DNA of 64,000 nucleotides from Torulaspora globosa (lineage: Eukaryota; Ascomycota; Saccharomycetes; Saccharomycetales; Saccharomycetaceae). The DNA is taken from contig NC_050733.1 in NCBI RefSeq assembly GCF_014133895.1, positions 620,001-684,000 on the forward strand, read 5' to 3'. The notes beneath the pieces are model-generated. The model was given only the letters and a program-made list of their open reading frames with translations. It searched no databases and was not told where the DNA came from. Positions 25,984 to 37,300 of this stretch are shown here, piece by piece. Position 1 is the first letter of the stretch. The number at the start of each line of letters is the position of its first letter. The position numbers and the translations under genes are program-made.

Positions 25984-28900
25984 ATGGATGGTAAGGACGC
26001 TGATCTGCAGGATTTGGGTGTTGATGTCTTAGATCAAAGTTCCCTTGAAAAGAAGATAGAGAAGAATGCTGAGTCCTTGATAACTCAGCAACTCCTTGAA
26101 CAGGAGCAGAAACGGTTAGAAAGAGCAAAGAATGCTCTAGATAAATGCAAGCTGAAGAGAGACCTGATACGAAGAAGGCTTAATAATGCAACTAGAATCT
26201 CGGTAAAATTAAAACTGCGGCAGGATATCGAGGAAATCGAGAATGAAGAACTACCACCTCTAATTACTGATGTCAGAGACATTCAAAAGCGAATTGTGGA
26301 ACTGAAGACGCCGAATATTAGACTTGATGTTAAGAGAGATAACCAAGAGAGAAGACCTGATGAGACAGAAAAGGATTTTTTGATTAGAACAGGTGAAATC
26401 ACAGCGTTTGGATCCAAGACTGGTTTCACACTGGACAAAGGTCAAGATGATCACAAAGACTCGTGGTTCTCAGTCAAAAAGGAAGAGAGCCATGACTTTG
26501 CTATGGCCAATGAGCAGATGGTGGAGAACATATTGGGAGAATCCCCGGACGAAAACAATCAAGAAAGTGAGGAATATGTAGATGATGAGCTGCATGAAGA
26601 CGACCTTCTTGACACTGAGGAACCGGAGATTACTTCAAGACCAGGAGAGGCGAGAGATGACGGCGATGAGCTATATTACCAACACAGGTTAAGACGATGG
26701 ATCAGGCAGCGCTCAAGTGGGCGCACTCACGACCCCCAGCCAGACCTGCCGGAATGGCTCAAAGCTCATCCAAGCATTTCTGATGCCAAACTGAATGATG
26801 AATTTAAAGTACCCGGAGATGTCTTTTCGTTGCTATTCAACTACCAGAGGACCTGTGTTCAGTGGTTATATGAGTTGTTCCAACAAAAATGTGGGGGTAT
26901 AATTGGAGACGAGATGGGCCTGGGGAAAACGATTCAGGTAATAGCTTTCTTAGCTGGGTTACATCATTCAAATCTACTGGACGGACCTGTTCTTGTAGTA
27001 TGTCCGGCAACTGTGATGAAACAGTGGTGCAATGAGCTCCACCACTGGTGGCCTCCATTGCGAACGATCATTTTACATTCCATTGGGTCTGGCATGGACA
27101 ACAAGAAAAAAATAGACGAGGGGGATCTCGAGGAATTGATAATGTCGTCCGACCCAACCCAAGTCTCATATGAGGACTATAAAAATTCTGCCAAAATTAA
27201 AAGTCATCTGGAATCGACGAGTAACCTGCAGTCATTGGTGGACAAAGTTGTTAGCGACGGACACGTCGTGATAACAACCTACGTCGGTTTGAGAGTTCAT
27301 AGAGATATCCTACTCAACGTAGATTGGGGCTACGCGATCCTGGATGAGGGGCATAAAATTAGGAACCCAGATGCTGACATATCCTTGACATGTAAGAAAC
27401 TCAAGACTCATAATCGGATAATTTTGTCAGGTACGCCCATTCAAAATAACTTAAACGAACTATGGTCGCTTTTTGACTTCATTTTTCCAGGTAAACTGGG
27501 CACTCTGCCTGTCTTTCAGCAGCAGTTCGTTCAGCCGATAAGCACGGGGGGTTATGCCAATGCAACCAATGTTCAGGTGCAAACGGGGTACAAATGTGCC
27601 GTCGCCTTGCGGGATCTCATCTCACCCTATTTGCTTCGACGGGTAAAGGCCGATGTAGCGAAAGATTTACCGGAAAAGAAGGAGATGGTATTATTCTGTA
27701 AGCTAACTCAATTTCAACGTAGAAAATATCTGGAATTTTTACACTCGAAGGAGTTGGACCAAATTAAAACAGGTAAAAGGCAAGTCTTATTTGGGATCGA
27801 CATCTTAAGGAAAATCTGCAATCATCCTGATCTGCTCGACAGGGAAGAGAAAAGACACCAGGCAGCGTATGGGGATCCTAGGAGATCTGGTAAAATGCAG
27901 GTTGTAAAGCAATTATTGCTTCTATGGAAAAAGCAGCATCACAAGGCACTACTTTTTACTCAATCCAGACAGATGTTGGATATCCTCGAAGAGTTCATCT
28001 CATTTAAAGACGAGTCTCTGTCCAGCTTAAAGTTCCTTAGAATGGATGGGACTACTAATATCTCCGTAAGGCAATCGCTTGTGGATGAGTTTAACAATGG
28101 CGAATATGATGTTTTTCTATTGACAACAAGAGTTGGTGGCCTAGGAGTGAATCTCACGGGAGCAAACAGAATCATAATTTTCGATCCGGATTGGAATCCT
28201 TCCACTGATATGCAGGCCCGTGAGAGGGCTTGGAGGATAGGACAGAAACGTGAGGTGTCCATATACCGATTAATGGTAGCCGGTTCAATTGAAGAAAAGA
28301 TATATCATCGTCAAATTTTTAAACAATTTCTAACGAATAAAATATTGAGTGATCCAAAACAAAAGAGATTCTTTAAAGTGAATGAATTGCATGATTTGTT
28401 CTCCTTGGGAGGCGAAGACGGTCATGCCATAGAAGAACTAGATGAAGAAGTGCAGAAACATACAAATGAATTGAGGCACTCAAAAACTCAAGAGAGTGAC
28501 GACTTTGAGCAGGTCGTAAGCATGGCAGGCGTCTCGAAACTCGAAAGCTTTTACAGCGGGAAGGAGAAGAAGGAGAAGTCGCAAACGGAAGATGATAGAT
28601 TAATCGAAGGCCTTCTCGGAGACAATAATTTGCAAGATGCCATGACACACGAAGCGCTAGTTCATTCTCATTCAAATGCTTCAAAGGTTATTGTTGAGAA
28701 AGAGGCTGCAAAAGCTGCGGAAGGTGCTCTCAATGCTTTGAGAAAATCCAGAAGGGAAACCAAAAAGTACTCAATAGATACACCAACATGGACAGGTAAG
28801 TTTGGACAGGCCGGAAAAGTAAGAAAGAAAACAGGTAATGTGAAATCGCAAAAAATGACAGGCTCATCAGCGATCCTAGCCAATATGCGTGCGGCTCAGC

Positions 28901-29166
28901 AACAAGCGAAGAAATCGCCATTGCAGCATGATGAGCTCAAGCAAACTGACTCAGCTGACAGCGAGCGCATTTTGGGAACGATCGAACGTTATTTATCTGA
29001 GTGCCCTGGCTACTTTGCATCGTCCTTGGATATCATAGGTCACATAGGAGTTCCGTTAAAGGACAAAGATGAAATTATAAGAGTTCGTGCATTACTGAAG
29101 AGCATCGCCACTTTTGACAGGATTAAGAAAGGATGGATTCTAAATGAAGAGTTCAGAAGTGATTGA
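25984..29166 (+). CDS. RAD26: Rad26, Swi2/Snf2-family ATPase of transcription-coupled repair (CSB homologue)
   Basis: A 1060-residue protein (S. cerevisiae 1085). An N-terminal coiled coil and acidic region (about 20-230) precedes the ATPase core: motif I GDEMGLGKTIQ near residue 309, the DEGH box near 453, SGTPIQNN (motif III) and the C-terminal helicase lobe with LTTRVGGLGVNLT and ERAWRIGQKR. The protein moves along DNA behind stalled RNA polymerase II and recruits repair factors. The ATG at 25984 gives an N-terminus that aligns with Rad26; upstream the frame is open but lacks ATG. It is followed closely by the YEL023C homologue (192 bases), joining chromosome X-like and V-like genes. Confidence 0.94.
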   Translation: MDGKDADLQDLGVDVLDQSSLEKKIEKNAESLITQQLLEQEQKRLERAKNALDKCKLKRDLIRRRLNNATRISVKLKLRQDIEEIENEELPPLITDVRDIQKRIVELKTPNIRLDVKRDNQERRPDETEKDFLIRTGEITAFGSKTGFTLDKGQDDHKDSWFSVKKEESHDFAMANEQMVENILGESPDENNQESEEYVDDELHEDDLLDTEEPEITSRPGEARDDGDELYYQHRLRRWIRQRSSGRTHDPQPDLPEWLKAHPSISDAKLNDEFKVPGDVFSLLFNYQRTCVQWLYELFQQKCGGIIGDEMGLGKTIQVIAFLAGLHHSNLLDGPVLVVCPATVMKQWCNELHHWWPPLRTIILHSIGSGMDNKKKIDEGDLEELIMSSDPTQVSYEDYKNSAKIKSHLESTSNLQSLVDKVVSDGHVVITTYVGLRVHRDILLNVDWGYAILDEGHKIRNPDADISLTCKKLKTHNRIILSGTPIQNNLNELWSLFDFIFPGKLGTLPVFQQQFVQPISTGGYANATNVQVQTGYKCAVALRDLISPYLLRRVKADVAKDLPEKKEMVLFCKLTQFQRRKYLEFLHSKELDQIKTGKRQVLFGIDILRKICNHPDLLDREEKRHQAAYGDPRRSGKMQVVKQLLLLWKKQHHKALLFTQSRQMLDILEEFISFKDESLSSLKFLRMDGTTNISVRQSLVDEFNNGEYDVFLLTTRVGGLGVNLTGANRIIIFDPDWNPSTDMQARERAWRIGQKREVSIYRLMVAGSIEEKIYHRQIFKQFLTNKILSDPKQKRFFKVNELHDLFSLGGEDGHAIEELDEEVQKHTNELRHSKTQESDDFEQVVSMAGVSKLESFYSGKEKKEKSQTEDDRLIEGLLGDNNLQDAMTHEALVHSHSNASKVIVEKEAAKAAEGALNALRKSRRETKKYSIDTPTWTGKFGQAGKVRKKTGNVKSQKMTGSSAILANMRAAQQQAKKSPLQHDELKQTDSADSERILGTIERYLSECPGYFASSLDIIGHIGVPLKDKDEIIRVRALLKSIATFDRIKKGWILNEEFRSD

Positions 29167-29358
29167 TTATACTGATTATACTGGTTGTTGGTGTATGGGC
29201 GTTTTTGACACCAATTGAACTTTGTGTCACAAAATACTTCTAATATTATAGGAAGTTGTTCGACAGCTCAGCAGCTTACTTCAGATGTCTGGTGCATTTT
29301 AGCAGCTTTCAAGTCGTTATTCATAAGCGGTTATCCCTGCGTCTCAAATTCTATTAGC

Positions 29359-31341
29359 ATGGGTGCCAAAAGGCATAAAAATCTCATACTATGTTTCGAT
29401 GGAACGCGTGAGAATTTTGGACCTCATCCAATATCCAATGTATTGAAGCTTTATCAGATGCTGAAGAATGACGATGATAAAATCCAGATGTGTTATTATC
29501 AGTCAGGCATAGGTACCGAAGCAGATTTCGATCCCGTGGTTGATATTAGAAGGAAATTGACTTTATCTCACCTGCAAAACATCACTGATGCGATGTTTGC
29601 TTCCAGTCTTGAGCATCATATTGTGACGGGTTATATTTTTTTAATGGAAAACTACGAGGCAGGAGATCAAATATTTATGTTTGGCTTCTCACGCGGGGCT
29701 TTCATTGCCAGAGCATTGGCAGGCATGTTAGAGCGAGTTGGTCTTCTAAATCGAGGGCTAACCGGAATGGTAAGCATGGCATGGAGAATATACGAGAAAT
29801 GGGAATTTTCTGAACAACCTGGTCAACCGGATTACTCCAGCACACTGGCAGATGAATTCAAAAGAACCTTCTCTCGGAGCTATGAAGTTCGCATCCATTT
29901 TCAAGGTTTATGGGATTCCGTTAACTCGGTAGGTATTTTGCGCGATAAGCTGTTTCCTTGTACGCAAAGGAGCGCGATTGTGGACCACGTAAGGCACGCA
30001 GTCTCTCTTGATGAAAGAAGGGGCAAATACAAGCAGCAATTATTTGCGCCGTATCCCATGTTAAACCAGCCTGCCAGCGAGAATGACAGCCAATCGCATT
30101 GTAATTCGCTTCCATCTTTGGCTAGCGATTCCGCGCTGCAAATGGATCATGCATACTCTGCTCCTAGTCTTCTTTGCTCCACCGGTGGGGAGACTCAGAT
30201 CAGCGGTCCACAAGATCCTAAACAGACTACCAGTGGGCAGATATCCTGCCTGAATACTGCGCGAAGGGCGTTCATAAACAATTCTTGTTCATCCAGTGAG
30301 GTTTCAAATATTGACGCTGAGAATCAAGATGAATTTGAAAGCAGAAACCGCTCAACTGACACGAGAACGGGTGTGAGCCCAGATTTGATCGAGAAATGGT
30401 TTCCCGGTGATCATTCAGATATTGGAGGCGGTTGGGGGGCTGATTGCTCAACCAGAGAAGATTTATCGAATTTGTCTATCCGCTGGATGATTGCTGAAGC
30501 GTTTAAACATGGAGTGAAGTTCAAACCTGGCTCAGTCACCTCTTTCGCTTCAAAGCATACGAATATAGGCTCATTGTTCTCGACAATACATGACAGGCTT
30601 AGTTTCAACCAAGGGATTAAACTCACAGCGCTGGATGAAGAAGATATTGAAAAACCATATATTGCAACTAGCTCTCAGATAGGTTCTTCTGCTGTAAGCT
30701 GGTTTGGAAAGATTTTGATAGATCTTCGTGAAATGAGAAAGACAGAATCTTTAACTGATGAAGAGGCTGCTCGAGAGTCTTATAGTGCAAAGTGCCAAGG
30801 CATAGGCAAATTCGAGACTTTCTTATGGTGGGTCCTAGAGTTTATCCCTATCGGCCTAAGGATAGAAACCCAGGCGGGAAAATGGGAAAATGTTTATAAC
30901 CCCAACCTTGGCCGGCATAGATATGTACCGCTCAATGGTGACCTGCATTGGTCAGTATTTTGGCGCATCAAGTATGATCAGAGGTATCGGCCCTCAAACT
31001 TACCCAGCTATGCAAGAGAACTACTCAGAGAGTTCGAGGGCCTTGAGTTGAAGACAGACCCGGTTACGAATATAAACACCAGAGCCTTGCCCCTTGATAC
31101 ATATCCGGCAACCAAGGTAGGTGCTACCAATACCACGCTAAGCCGTGAGCGATATCAAGATGCTCAGACCTTGATGCAGTCGCTGCTACCTGCGGAAGAC
31201 CTAGCCATGATTGTCACTAAACAGAGCGCCAAGAGTCGCTATCTAGCCATGAGGAAGCGATTTGTCCGCTGGGCGGCAACGTGTTGGCAAGAGTTTCCAG
31301 ATGATCTCAGTGAATTGCTGCAGAAAAATCCTGGCGTTTAA
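29359..31341 (+). CDS. DUF2235 alpha/beta-hydrolase-like protein, YEL023C homologue
   Basis: A 660-residue protein (S. cerevisiae YEL023C is 682), function unknown. The N-terminal domain matches DUF2235, an alpha/beta-hydrolase fold related to bacterial type VI Tle phospholipases: ILCFDGTRENFG at residues 10-21, QSGIGTEADFD at 48-58, and the nucleophile elbow GFSRGAFIARA with Ser111. A later GDHSDIGGGW motif supplies a likely catalytic Asp/His region. A Ser/Asn-rich insert (about 235-345) interrupts the domain, as in fungal members. The ATG at 29359 is the first in frame; the open frame extends 48 codons upstream to a TTG. It lies between RAD26 and RIP1, agreeing with the YEL022W-YEL023C-YEL024W order. 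Confidence 0.88.
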   Translation: MGAKRHKNLILCFDGTRENFGPHPISNVLKLYQMLKNDDDKIQMCYYQSGIGTEADFDPVVDIRRKLTLSHLQNITDAMFASSLEHHIVTGYIFLMENYEAGDQIFMFGFSRGAFIARALAGMLERVGLLNRGLTGMVSMAWRIYEKWEFSEQPGQPDYSSTLADEFKRTFSRSYEVRIHFQGLWDSVNSVGILRDKLFPCTQRSAIVDHVRHAVSLDERRGKYKQQLFAPYPMLNQPASENDSQSHCNSLPSLASDSALQMDHAYSAPSLLCSTGGETQISGPQDPKQTTSGQISCLNTARRAFINNSCSSSEVSNIDAENQDEFESRNRSTDTRTGVSPDLIEKWFPGDHSDIGGGWGADCSTREDLSNLSIRWMIAEAFKHGVKFKPGSVTSFASKHTNIGSLFSTIHDRLSFNQGIKLTALDEEDIEKPYIATSSQIGSSAVSWFGKILIDLREMRKTESLTDEEAARESYSAKCQGIGKFETFLWWVLEFIPIGLRIETQAGKWENVYNPNLGRHRYVPLNGDLHWSVFWRIKYDQRYRPSNLPSYARELLREFEGLELKTDPVTNINTRALPLDTYPATKVGATNTTLSRERYQDAQTLMQSLLPAEDLAMIVTKQSAKSRYLAMRKRFVRWAATCWQEFPDDLSELLQKNPGV

Positions 31342-31501
31342 ATTGCATCTTCATTTTTGAATATATATGTATATGAATCAGACGTTGAAAGTTTGACCAG
31401 AGACGAATGTAATAAATAGATATATAGGCAGAAGGATAACATGCTCGCGTTTCTCGTTCACTCAAAATTTAGCATTTTTCAATAAGTGCATTCATACTTG
31501 T

Positions 31502-32155
31502 TTAACCAACAATTAGTTTTGACTTACCATCTTCGAATTCATATTGTGGGATTTCCAGGTTCAATGGAGCTGGACCTTTTCTAATTCTACCAGAGATATC
31601 ATAATGAGAACCGTGACAAGGACAGAACCAACCACCGAAATCACCTGCCTCACCAATAGGCACGCAGCCCAGGTGCGTACAGATACCCAACATGATCAGC
31701 CATTCTGGGTCCTTGACTCTGTCGGAGTCGGCTTGAGGGTCTTTTAGAGCAGACATGTCGACCTGGTTAGCCTCTTGAATTTCATGTGCAGTTCTGTGTC
31801 TAATGAACACCGGTTTACCTTGCCATTTGACAACGACGTTCTTGCCCTCTGGGATAGCAGCCAAGTTGACTTCAACCTTGGCCATGGCCAAGACATCTGC
31901 GGATGCAGACATGGAGGAGACAAAAGTCTCAACAGTCGACTTGGCACCTGCAGAGGATAGAAGTCCTAGCGAGCCGACCATGAAGTAGGCGAAAGAACGG
32001 CTTTTGTCAGCGTTGACATCGTCTTGGACAGCATCACCAAAATTTGGAGTTCTGTAAGTAGACTTGGCAGCGATGCTCGACGATGAAAGCAATCGCGTTT
32101 GAGTCTTGCACATAGACTTCAAAGAAGTTCTCACCGAGTTTCTTAGAGAAAACAT
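31502..32155 (-). CDS. RIP1: Rieske iron-sulfur protein of ubiquinol-cytochrome c reductase (complex III)
   Basis: A 217-residue precursor (S. cerevisiae 215). The basic N-terminus is a mitochondrial targeting sequence (about 1-30), one membrane helix spans about 55-75, and the C-terminal Rieske fold follows. The 2Fe-2S ligands are Cys159 and His161 (CTHLGC) and Cys178 and His181 (CPCHGSH), with Cys164-Cys180 able to form the stabilising disulfide. The hinge SSAGAKSTVETFVSSMSASA between membrane and head is conserved. The promoter region carries a CCAAT/HAP-type site and two CACGTG boxes (see separate entry), fitting respiratory control. Confidence 0.97.
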   Translation of the reverse strand: MFSLRNSVRTSLKSMCKTQTRLLSSSSIAAKSTYRTPNFGDAVQDDVNADKSRSFAYFMVGSLGLLSSAGAKSTVETFVSSMSASADVLAMAKVEVNLAAIPEGKNVVVKWQGKPVFIRHRTAHEIQEANQVDMSALKDPQADSDRVKDPEWLIMLGICTHLGCVPIGEAGDFGGWFCPCHGSHYDISGRIRKGPAPLNLEIPQYEFEDGKSKLIVG

Positions 32156-32462
32156 GACAAGCTTTGTACTATCTTGGAGGTTTCTGTTAAAGATGTGCTG
32201 ATATCCTTGCGGCAGAAAATTGTAAAATATTAGAAGGAGCTTTTAAATCCACTTGCAGAAACTGTATCCTGATAAAAGCTCTAGTCTGAGCCTACCCTTA
32301 CCGAAATGAGTGTTGTCTTCAGTCCGCTAAACCTCTTCGAGGCTTACGCTAGCTGATGGTTAATACTAAGCTGTACGCTATTCAGACCCAACCGATAAAT
32401 TTTCATGCGATCTTCTCCGGCACTTTCTGAGCAATGCCAGCTATTCCCACAAATACTAAGCT

Positions 32463-32520
32463 CTGATTGGGCGCCGTCTGGATTTAATCACGTGATGGCA
32501 GTTTAGAACTAGTCACGTGA
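32463..32520 (-). promoter_or_regulatory. HAP (CCAAT) site and two CACGTG boxes upstream of RIP1
   Basis: On the RIP1 strand, CCAATCAG (complement of 32463-32470) fits the Hap2/3/4/5 binding sequence. TCACGTGA (32488-32495) and GTCACGTGA (32512-32520) are Cbf1-type E boxes. They lie 308-365 bases upstream of the RIP1 ATG. HAP and Cbf1 sites are typical for yeast complex III genes. Confidence 0.6.
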
Positions 32521-33309
32521 CTCATAGCTCAAATTGCGAATCCAAAGCCTGAAGACAGAGCGGCTAGCAACCTCCATCAGCATGAGGTATCCGGAGGCCT
32601 CTTTGGCGTAGCTTGATCCAGCAGGTGCGGTGTTCCCATGTGTGTCTTCTCATTGAAAATCAAAATTGGTGTTAGTCTCGGCGGCCGCCCGTTTGGAACA
32701 TGAAACCAATGGCTCAGTAGCAGATGATGATAATGTGCTGCTCGCCGAGGCTTTTGCGGGCCTCTAATATGCGGTTTTGGCTGAGAGTTTGGTTTTGAAA
32801 GTTGTTTGTAACCGCGCATGAGCTAGCCGCCCAGATCATTAATAAATGGCGGCTCGCGTCATACGAAGCAGAGTGCTATATTAGACAAGACTACTAGCGC
32901 CAGGTGAGATCAAACGATTCTGGCTCAGTTAGCTCCAGCGTAGTTTCCCTTGGTTTAGCTAGGGTACCGCAGATTTCGATGGAGTATGTCTAGAGCCGCA
33001 GATGGCTTTCGCTGCCATTTGGGTCTGCCTTAGGTCGGGAAAAATGGATCTGAGCTGGCGTAAGGGAAAGAACCTTTTCCCGCATTTTAGTTTGAATGCA
33101 ACATCTAGCTCACTAGAGCCAGTCTTGCGCCCCCATCATTATTCATATGGTTTACGGCAACGTACAGTAGTGCCATCGCTGCTCGCGCGGTGTGTAGCAC
33201 AGTAAATGAAATGCCTTACAGCATTATGTTGTCGTCATGAGCGCCACGTTTCAGATAAATGCATAATGGCCACTAGGAGTCATCGTGGTAAATCGAACAG
33301 GTACACTAG
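32521..33309. other. Gene-free stretch upstream of RIP1
   Basis: No convincing gene on either strand. Short frames at 32577-32819 (minus) and 33002-33205 (plus) have no recognisable motif or start context. Together with the following region this makes an unusually long gap of over 2 kb for this compact genome. Confidence 0.45.
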
Positions 33310-33948
33310 AAACAATTTGCTGTAACGACGCAGGCTCACCATCTCCACTTGCTTTTAAAATCAGCTGTATTCGAAGCTACCCGTGCAGTATTTGATTTAC
33401 AGAACAAAAGTGCATCTGTTACCCAGGACGTTTGCAATGAGGCAAACTGTGGCCTTCGGCAGATATTTCATCCAGTCCGATCGTGCCGCTTTCTCATGGA
33501 GATGGCCTTTGCTGAAGAAACCATTGTTACTGGAAATCAAGTCCAGCTGCACATCGCGCGACCTGGCACACAAACCACGAATCTTCTTGAGCCAAATAGT
33601 TCATATAGTTGTTCGTACGCTTGGTAGGTACGCTTCTATTGCTCCCATACATTAAGATCATCGATACCTTTTTCTGTCCACGAACTTCAAGAGCCCGATG
33701 AGACAGACGGCCTGGCCAAGTATCAGGCCTTCTGCTCTAACTTGTAGTTCTCATTGCAGCCGGAATGGATAACGACGCTTCTGCTCCTGTTTTGTGAACC
33801 TCGTAACCGGCATTCATCCAGCCTCATCACAACCAATTTCGAACTAAGTAAGGTCTGTAGCAATCGTACACTTCCAGTCGGCTGTTTCGTCCTCCTTTGG
33901 CAGCTCCTAACGATGTACAACATAGCCTTCTCTAGCAAGATCTATTAA
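33310..33948 (+). pseudogene. Possible decayed reading frame (two internal TAG)
   Basis: One plus-strand frame stays open from after a TAG at 33307 to a TAA at 33946 except for TAG at 33625 and 33745, giving about 213 codons. It has no ATG near its left end. Pieces such as SVHELQEPDETDGLAKYQ look like protein, and the last part is hydrophobic (GCFVLLWQLLTMYNIAF). I do not recognise a family. An overlapping open frame (33383-33655) in another register weakens the case. Confidence 0.3.
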
Positions 33949-34314
33949 ACTGAGCCATGAGGGAAAGCGTCTGCACAAGACAGCACTTGCGCTCGATATC
34001 TTGCCACAGAAGCATTTTCGGTTGTACCCGCAAGCTGGCGTATGACCAGTTACTTTGGTAGTTCATTCTTGTTTGCAATCAGCATGATCGCTCTCGGTTC
34101 AACAACTCATTAGCAGTAAGAGTAAAGCTCTCAACAGGACCTTTCATACCACGAGTAGCAACCATTACATGAGCTGAGTAGTGTTTATTGGTAGCATTGT
34201 CAATGATGGGCAGTTAGCAGCTCTGTTAGCAGTCATAGAAGACGGATTGGAACTGTGAAGTTTGAACAGACACACTCTAAGTACATCATATGCTCCATAA
34301 AGGACTTAATGTGA

Positions 34315-37300
34315 ATGTTGGATACAATCAATGAGACACATTGGATCATTGATGTGCTTCTCCTTGGCCGGCGCAATCTGTTGATTGTGGAACCGAGACG
34401 TTTCCTTAGAGGGGTTTACTCTGATGCGATGAAATGGGATGACATGGAGGTTATCAAGGTCAGTGACGACCCTACACGCCCTCAGAGCAATAATGTAGCA
34501 GCATCACTCTTTTGGGATCCCCTGTTGGACCGAGAGTTCATCTTCCTGCTTAAGGATTCTGGCACTCTGGAGATACTGGACAGTGAATTAGGAATCGTTG
34601 ATGTTTGTGAGACTGGAATGGAACAAGAGGCCAGAAGCAGATTCCTGATCACGGACCCGACAAGTGGGAAGGTTTTTGTGAATTTGACAGATAACGCAAT
34701 TTACTCGCTGGACATCCGCAGAACGAATGACAGCATTCGTTTTGTCAAGGATGGCGGGCCTCCAAGATGTTTCTATGAGACTTCTGGTGAGATTTTGTTC
34801 TACGAAGCAGTATGGCACATTGATCTGGAATCAGGCGGGGACTTTATTACCATTGCTGTGCTTGTCGATACTTATGTGCAGTCTGGGCTGTCTTTTGAAG
34901 TGATTCGGCAGACGCAGAAAGGCTTGCGAAGCAAGAAAGGCGAATGGGAATCTCTCATTGAACTTACTCGTTTGGTGGACTTGGCAGATCCTTCGAGCGA
35001 TGCTGTGGCTCCCGCGGCTTTGAAGACAGTGCCTAATGTTGGATTCTTTCTCTTTGCATCTAATTGCACCATTTTCTTCGACCTACCGCCTGGTTCACGC
35101 AATAGCATCAGTGGCTCCAAAGTTACCAATTATACCTTATGCAATGGGCTTCAATCAGATGTGTTGAATGAAGCCCAGCAGAAGACCCTTCGCCTTCAGC
35201 GCAAAGTTATCTTGAAACAAGGCGCTAAGGGATTGGAGTTTACTGTGTTTACAAACAGTCGATATGCTTTCAGCGCCAGGCTGGATCTAATTTTCGAGCA
35301 TCCGGAAGAGTATATAGATGAATGGGGTGAGCTAACGGTGGAATGCGCAGCAATATTGCCAGCTGAGGCTGCAGAAGGTTTCAACAATTCTGTTATGAAT
35401 GTAATCACAATTAATCCTTCCACCGCACTGATATGGAGTCGTCGAACGGGTATCACGTTCATCAACTTGACGACAATGTGCCAAATCCACTCACTGGAAT
35501 TTTCACAGCCTTCGTCCTTATATGCTGGAACTATGGGCTATGATATCAGTAGGCTAATTGCATGCTGCGGTTTTGACGGAGGTGAGGGCTATATCCAGAG
35601 TATATCTTATGGTTACAAAAAGCTGCTTTTGCACAAGACAGACATCATCACTTTAAAAGAGAACGTTCTTAGCGTATGGCTGACGAAGGATGATTTGTGG
35701 TGGAAAACTGAGAGCGGGCTACTTATGAGTAAGTACACTATTGCTGAATCGAATCCCGAAGTTTCTTACGTCACCTGGAGCGGTCAGAAATTAAGCACCG
35801 TTGAGTCAGTGCTGGTGTCAGTTAACATTTGGGATGACGACGATGGTAACTTCGTTTGGTTGAACGGGGACGGTGTGATCAACTGGAGTATGAGCCATCG
35901 ATCAGTAAAAATAGCGTCCGGTAAAATACCACTAGATGCACAATTACAATTGGCCTGTATGAAGAATCCTAATGGTTCATACTTTACAGTAGTTAATGTC
36001 GAAAACAAAATGACTTTGGTGAGCGATGAAACCGTAACTACCACGAGAGATCTGGGATCCGGCTTGGAGTCTTCTTCGGTATGCGATCTTTTCATCATCC
36101 CTGGCCCCGAGTTGCGACATATGTTGATCGGAACTACCGACGGAAGTATTAAACTGTTCGATTTGCAGACTTTTCGAGTTCAAGCGACATTAAGGGTAGG
36201 TTCTAAGAAACTTCGTTTCTGCGGGATTCCTAAGAGCCGTTTCATTTTTGCATATACCGAGGAAGATCTCATACTGGTAGAGATTGATCGCATAGAGGGC
36301 TACAATATCAGTAAGGTACATTTTACATCCACGATCAATTTTATGAGTGCCAGAAATATCGGGGAGATATACATTTTTGACAAAAAGGGCTTGATATCTT
36401 GTTTTGAGATGCCGAGTACGATCGACGAGCCTACTGAGATTAGAGAGTGCTTGATTGTTCCTTCGGATTGCCCAACAAAATTCATTTCGTTTGGGTGTTC
36501 GAATAGGTTGATTGTTGCTAGCTCGATGCGCACTACATACAATGCTGCTCAATGTGCTAATAGCTATTCAAGTTGCTTACTGCTTTTTGATATTGAATCT
36601 CAGGAACAATTGTTTTCGTACGACCTCTCGGATAGGTATCCTCAGGCAATAATCTCGGATATAGTAGCAATACCATATGAAGGACCTCATGTTAATGGAG
36701 CGCCGCTTCGGAAGGAACTTCTTTATGCAAAGCGATTAACACTCAGCAGATGCTTTCTGGTCGCGCTAAATTTTGAAAACGCAGAAGATGATACCCTTGA
36801 TAACCTATTGCTATTCTCCATTGATGAAAATAAATGTACCTTAGATTTTCATTGCAGTCTGAAGATTCACTGGGTTATTACAGCGTTAAGCAACTACCAC
36901 GCCAACACGTTCGTTGTTTCCGGTGAATGTTTGCAGATCTTCACAATCGATTACCTTTTACAGGAGAACGCATTCAGGATTTCGCAGGCCTCTAATTCGG
37001 TACCTGTCTTTGGCTATCCCATAAAAGTCCTGGGCAAGATTCCTAACATCATATCATCCACGATGGAGGAAGGCTCAAAATCTACAGAGAGAAGTACGAC
37101 AGCCCTTGTGGTGAACCTGCTCGAGGGATTACAAGAATACAGTGTATCATCGGGGCAGGTCAGTGCCTTGCACTCCTCCAATAGGCCTACCACTTATCAG
37201 ATCAAACCTGCTTCCGGGCCACGAAAGAGGGTTCCATTTTTGCTAAATTCTACAGAAAGTAACCGGGCCATTATCGACTGTGCTTTGGTACTCTATGATC

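Noticed and set aside
29215..29358. N-terminal extension of the YEL023C homologue
   Set aside because: The upstream open frame starts at a TTG; the first ATG at 29359 gives the expected DUF2235 N-terminus.
32488..32520. Possible centromere, because CACGTG resembles CDEI
   Set aside because: No 80-base AT-rich CDEII or CCGAA-type CDEIII follows at the right distance; the boxes fit promoter elements of RIP1.
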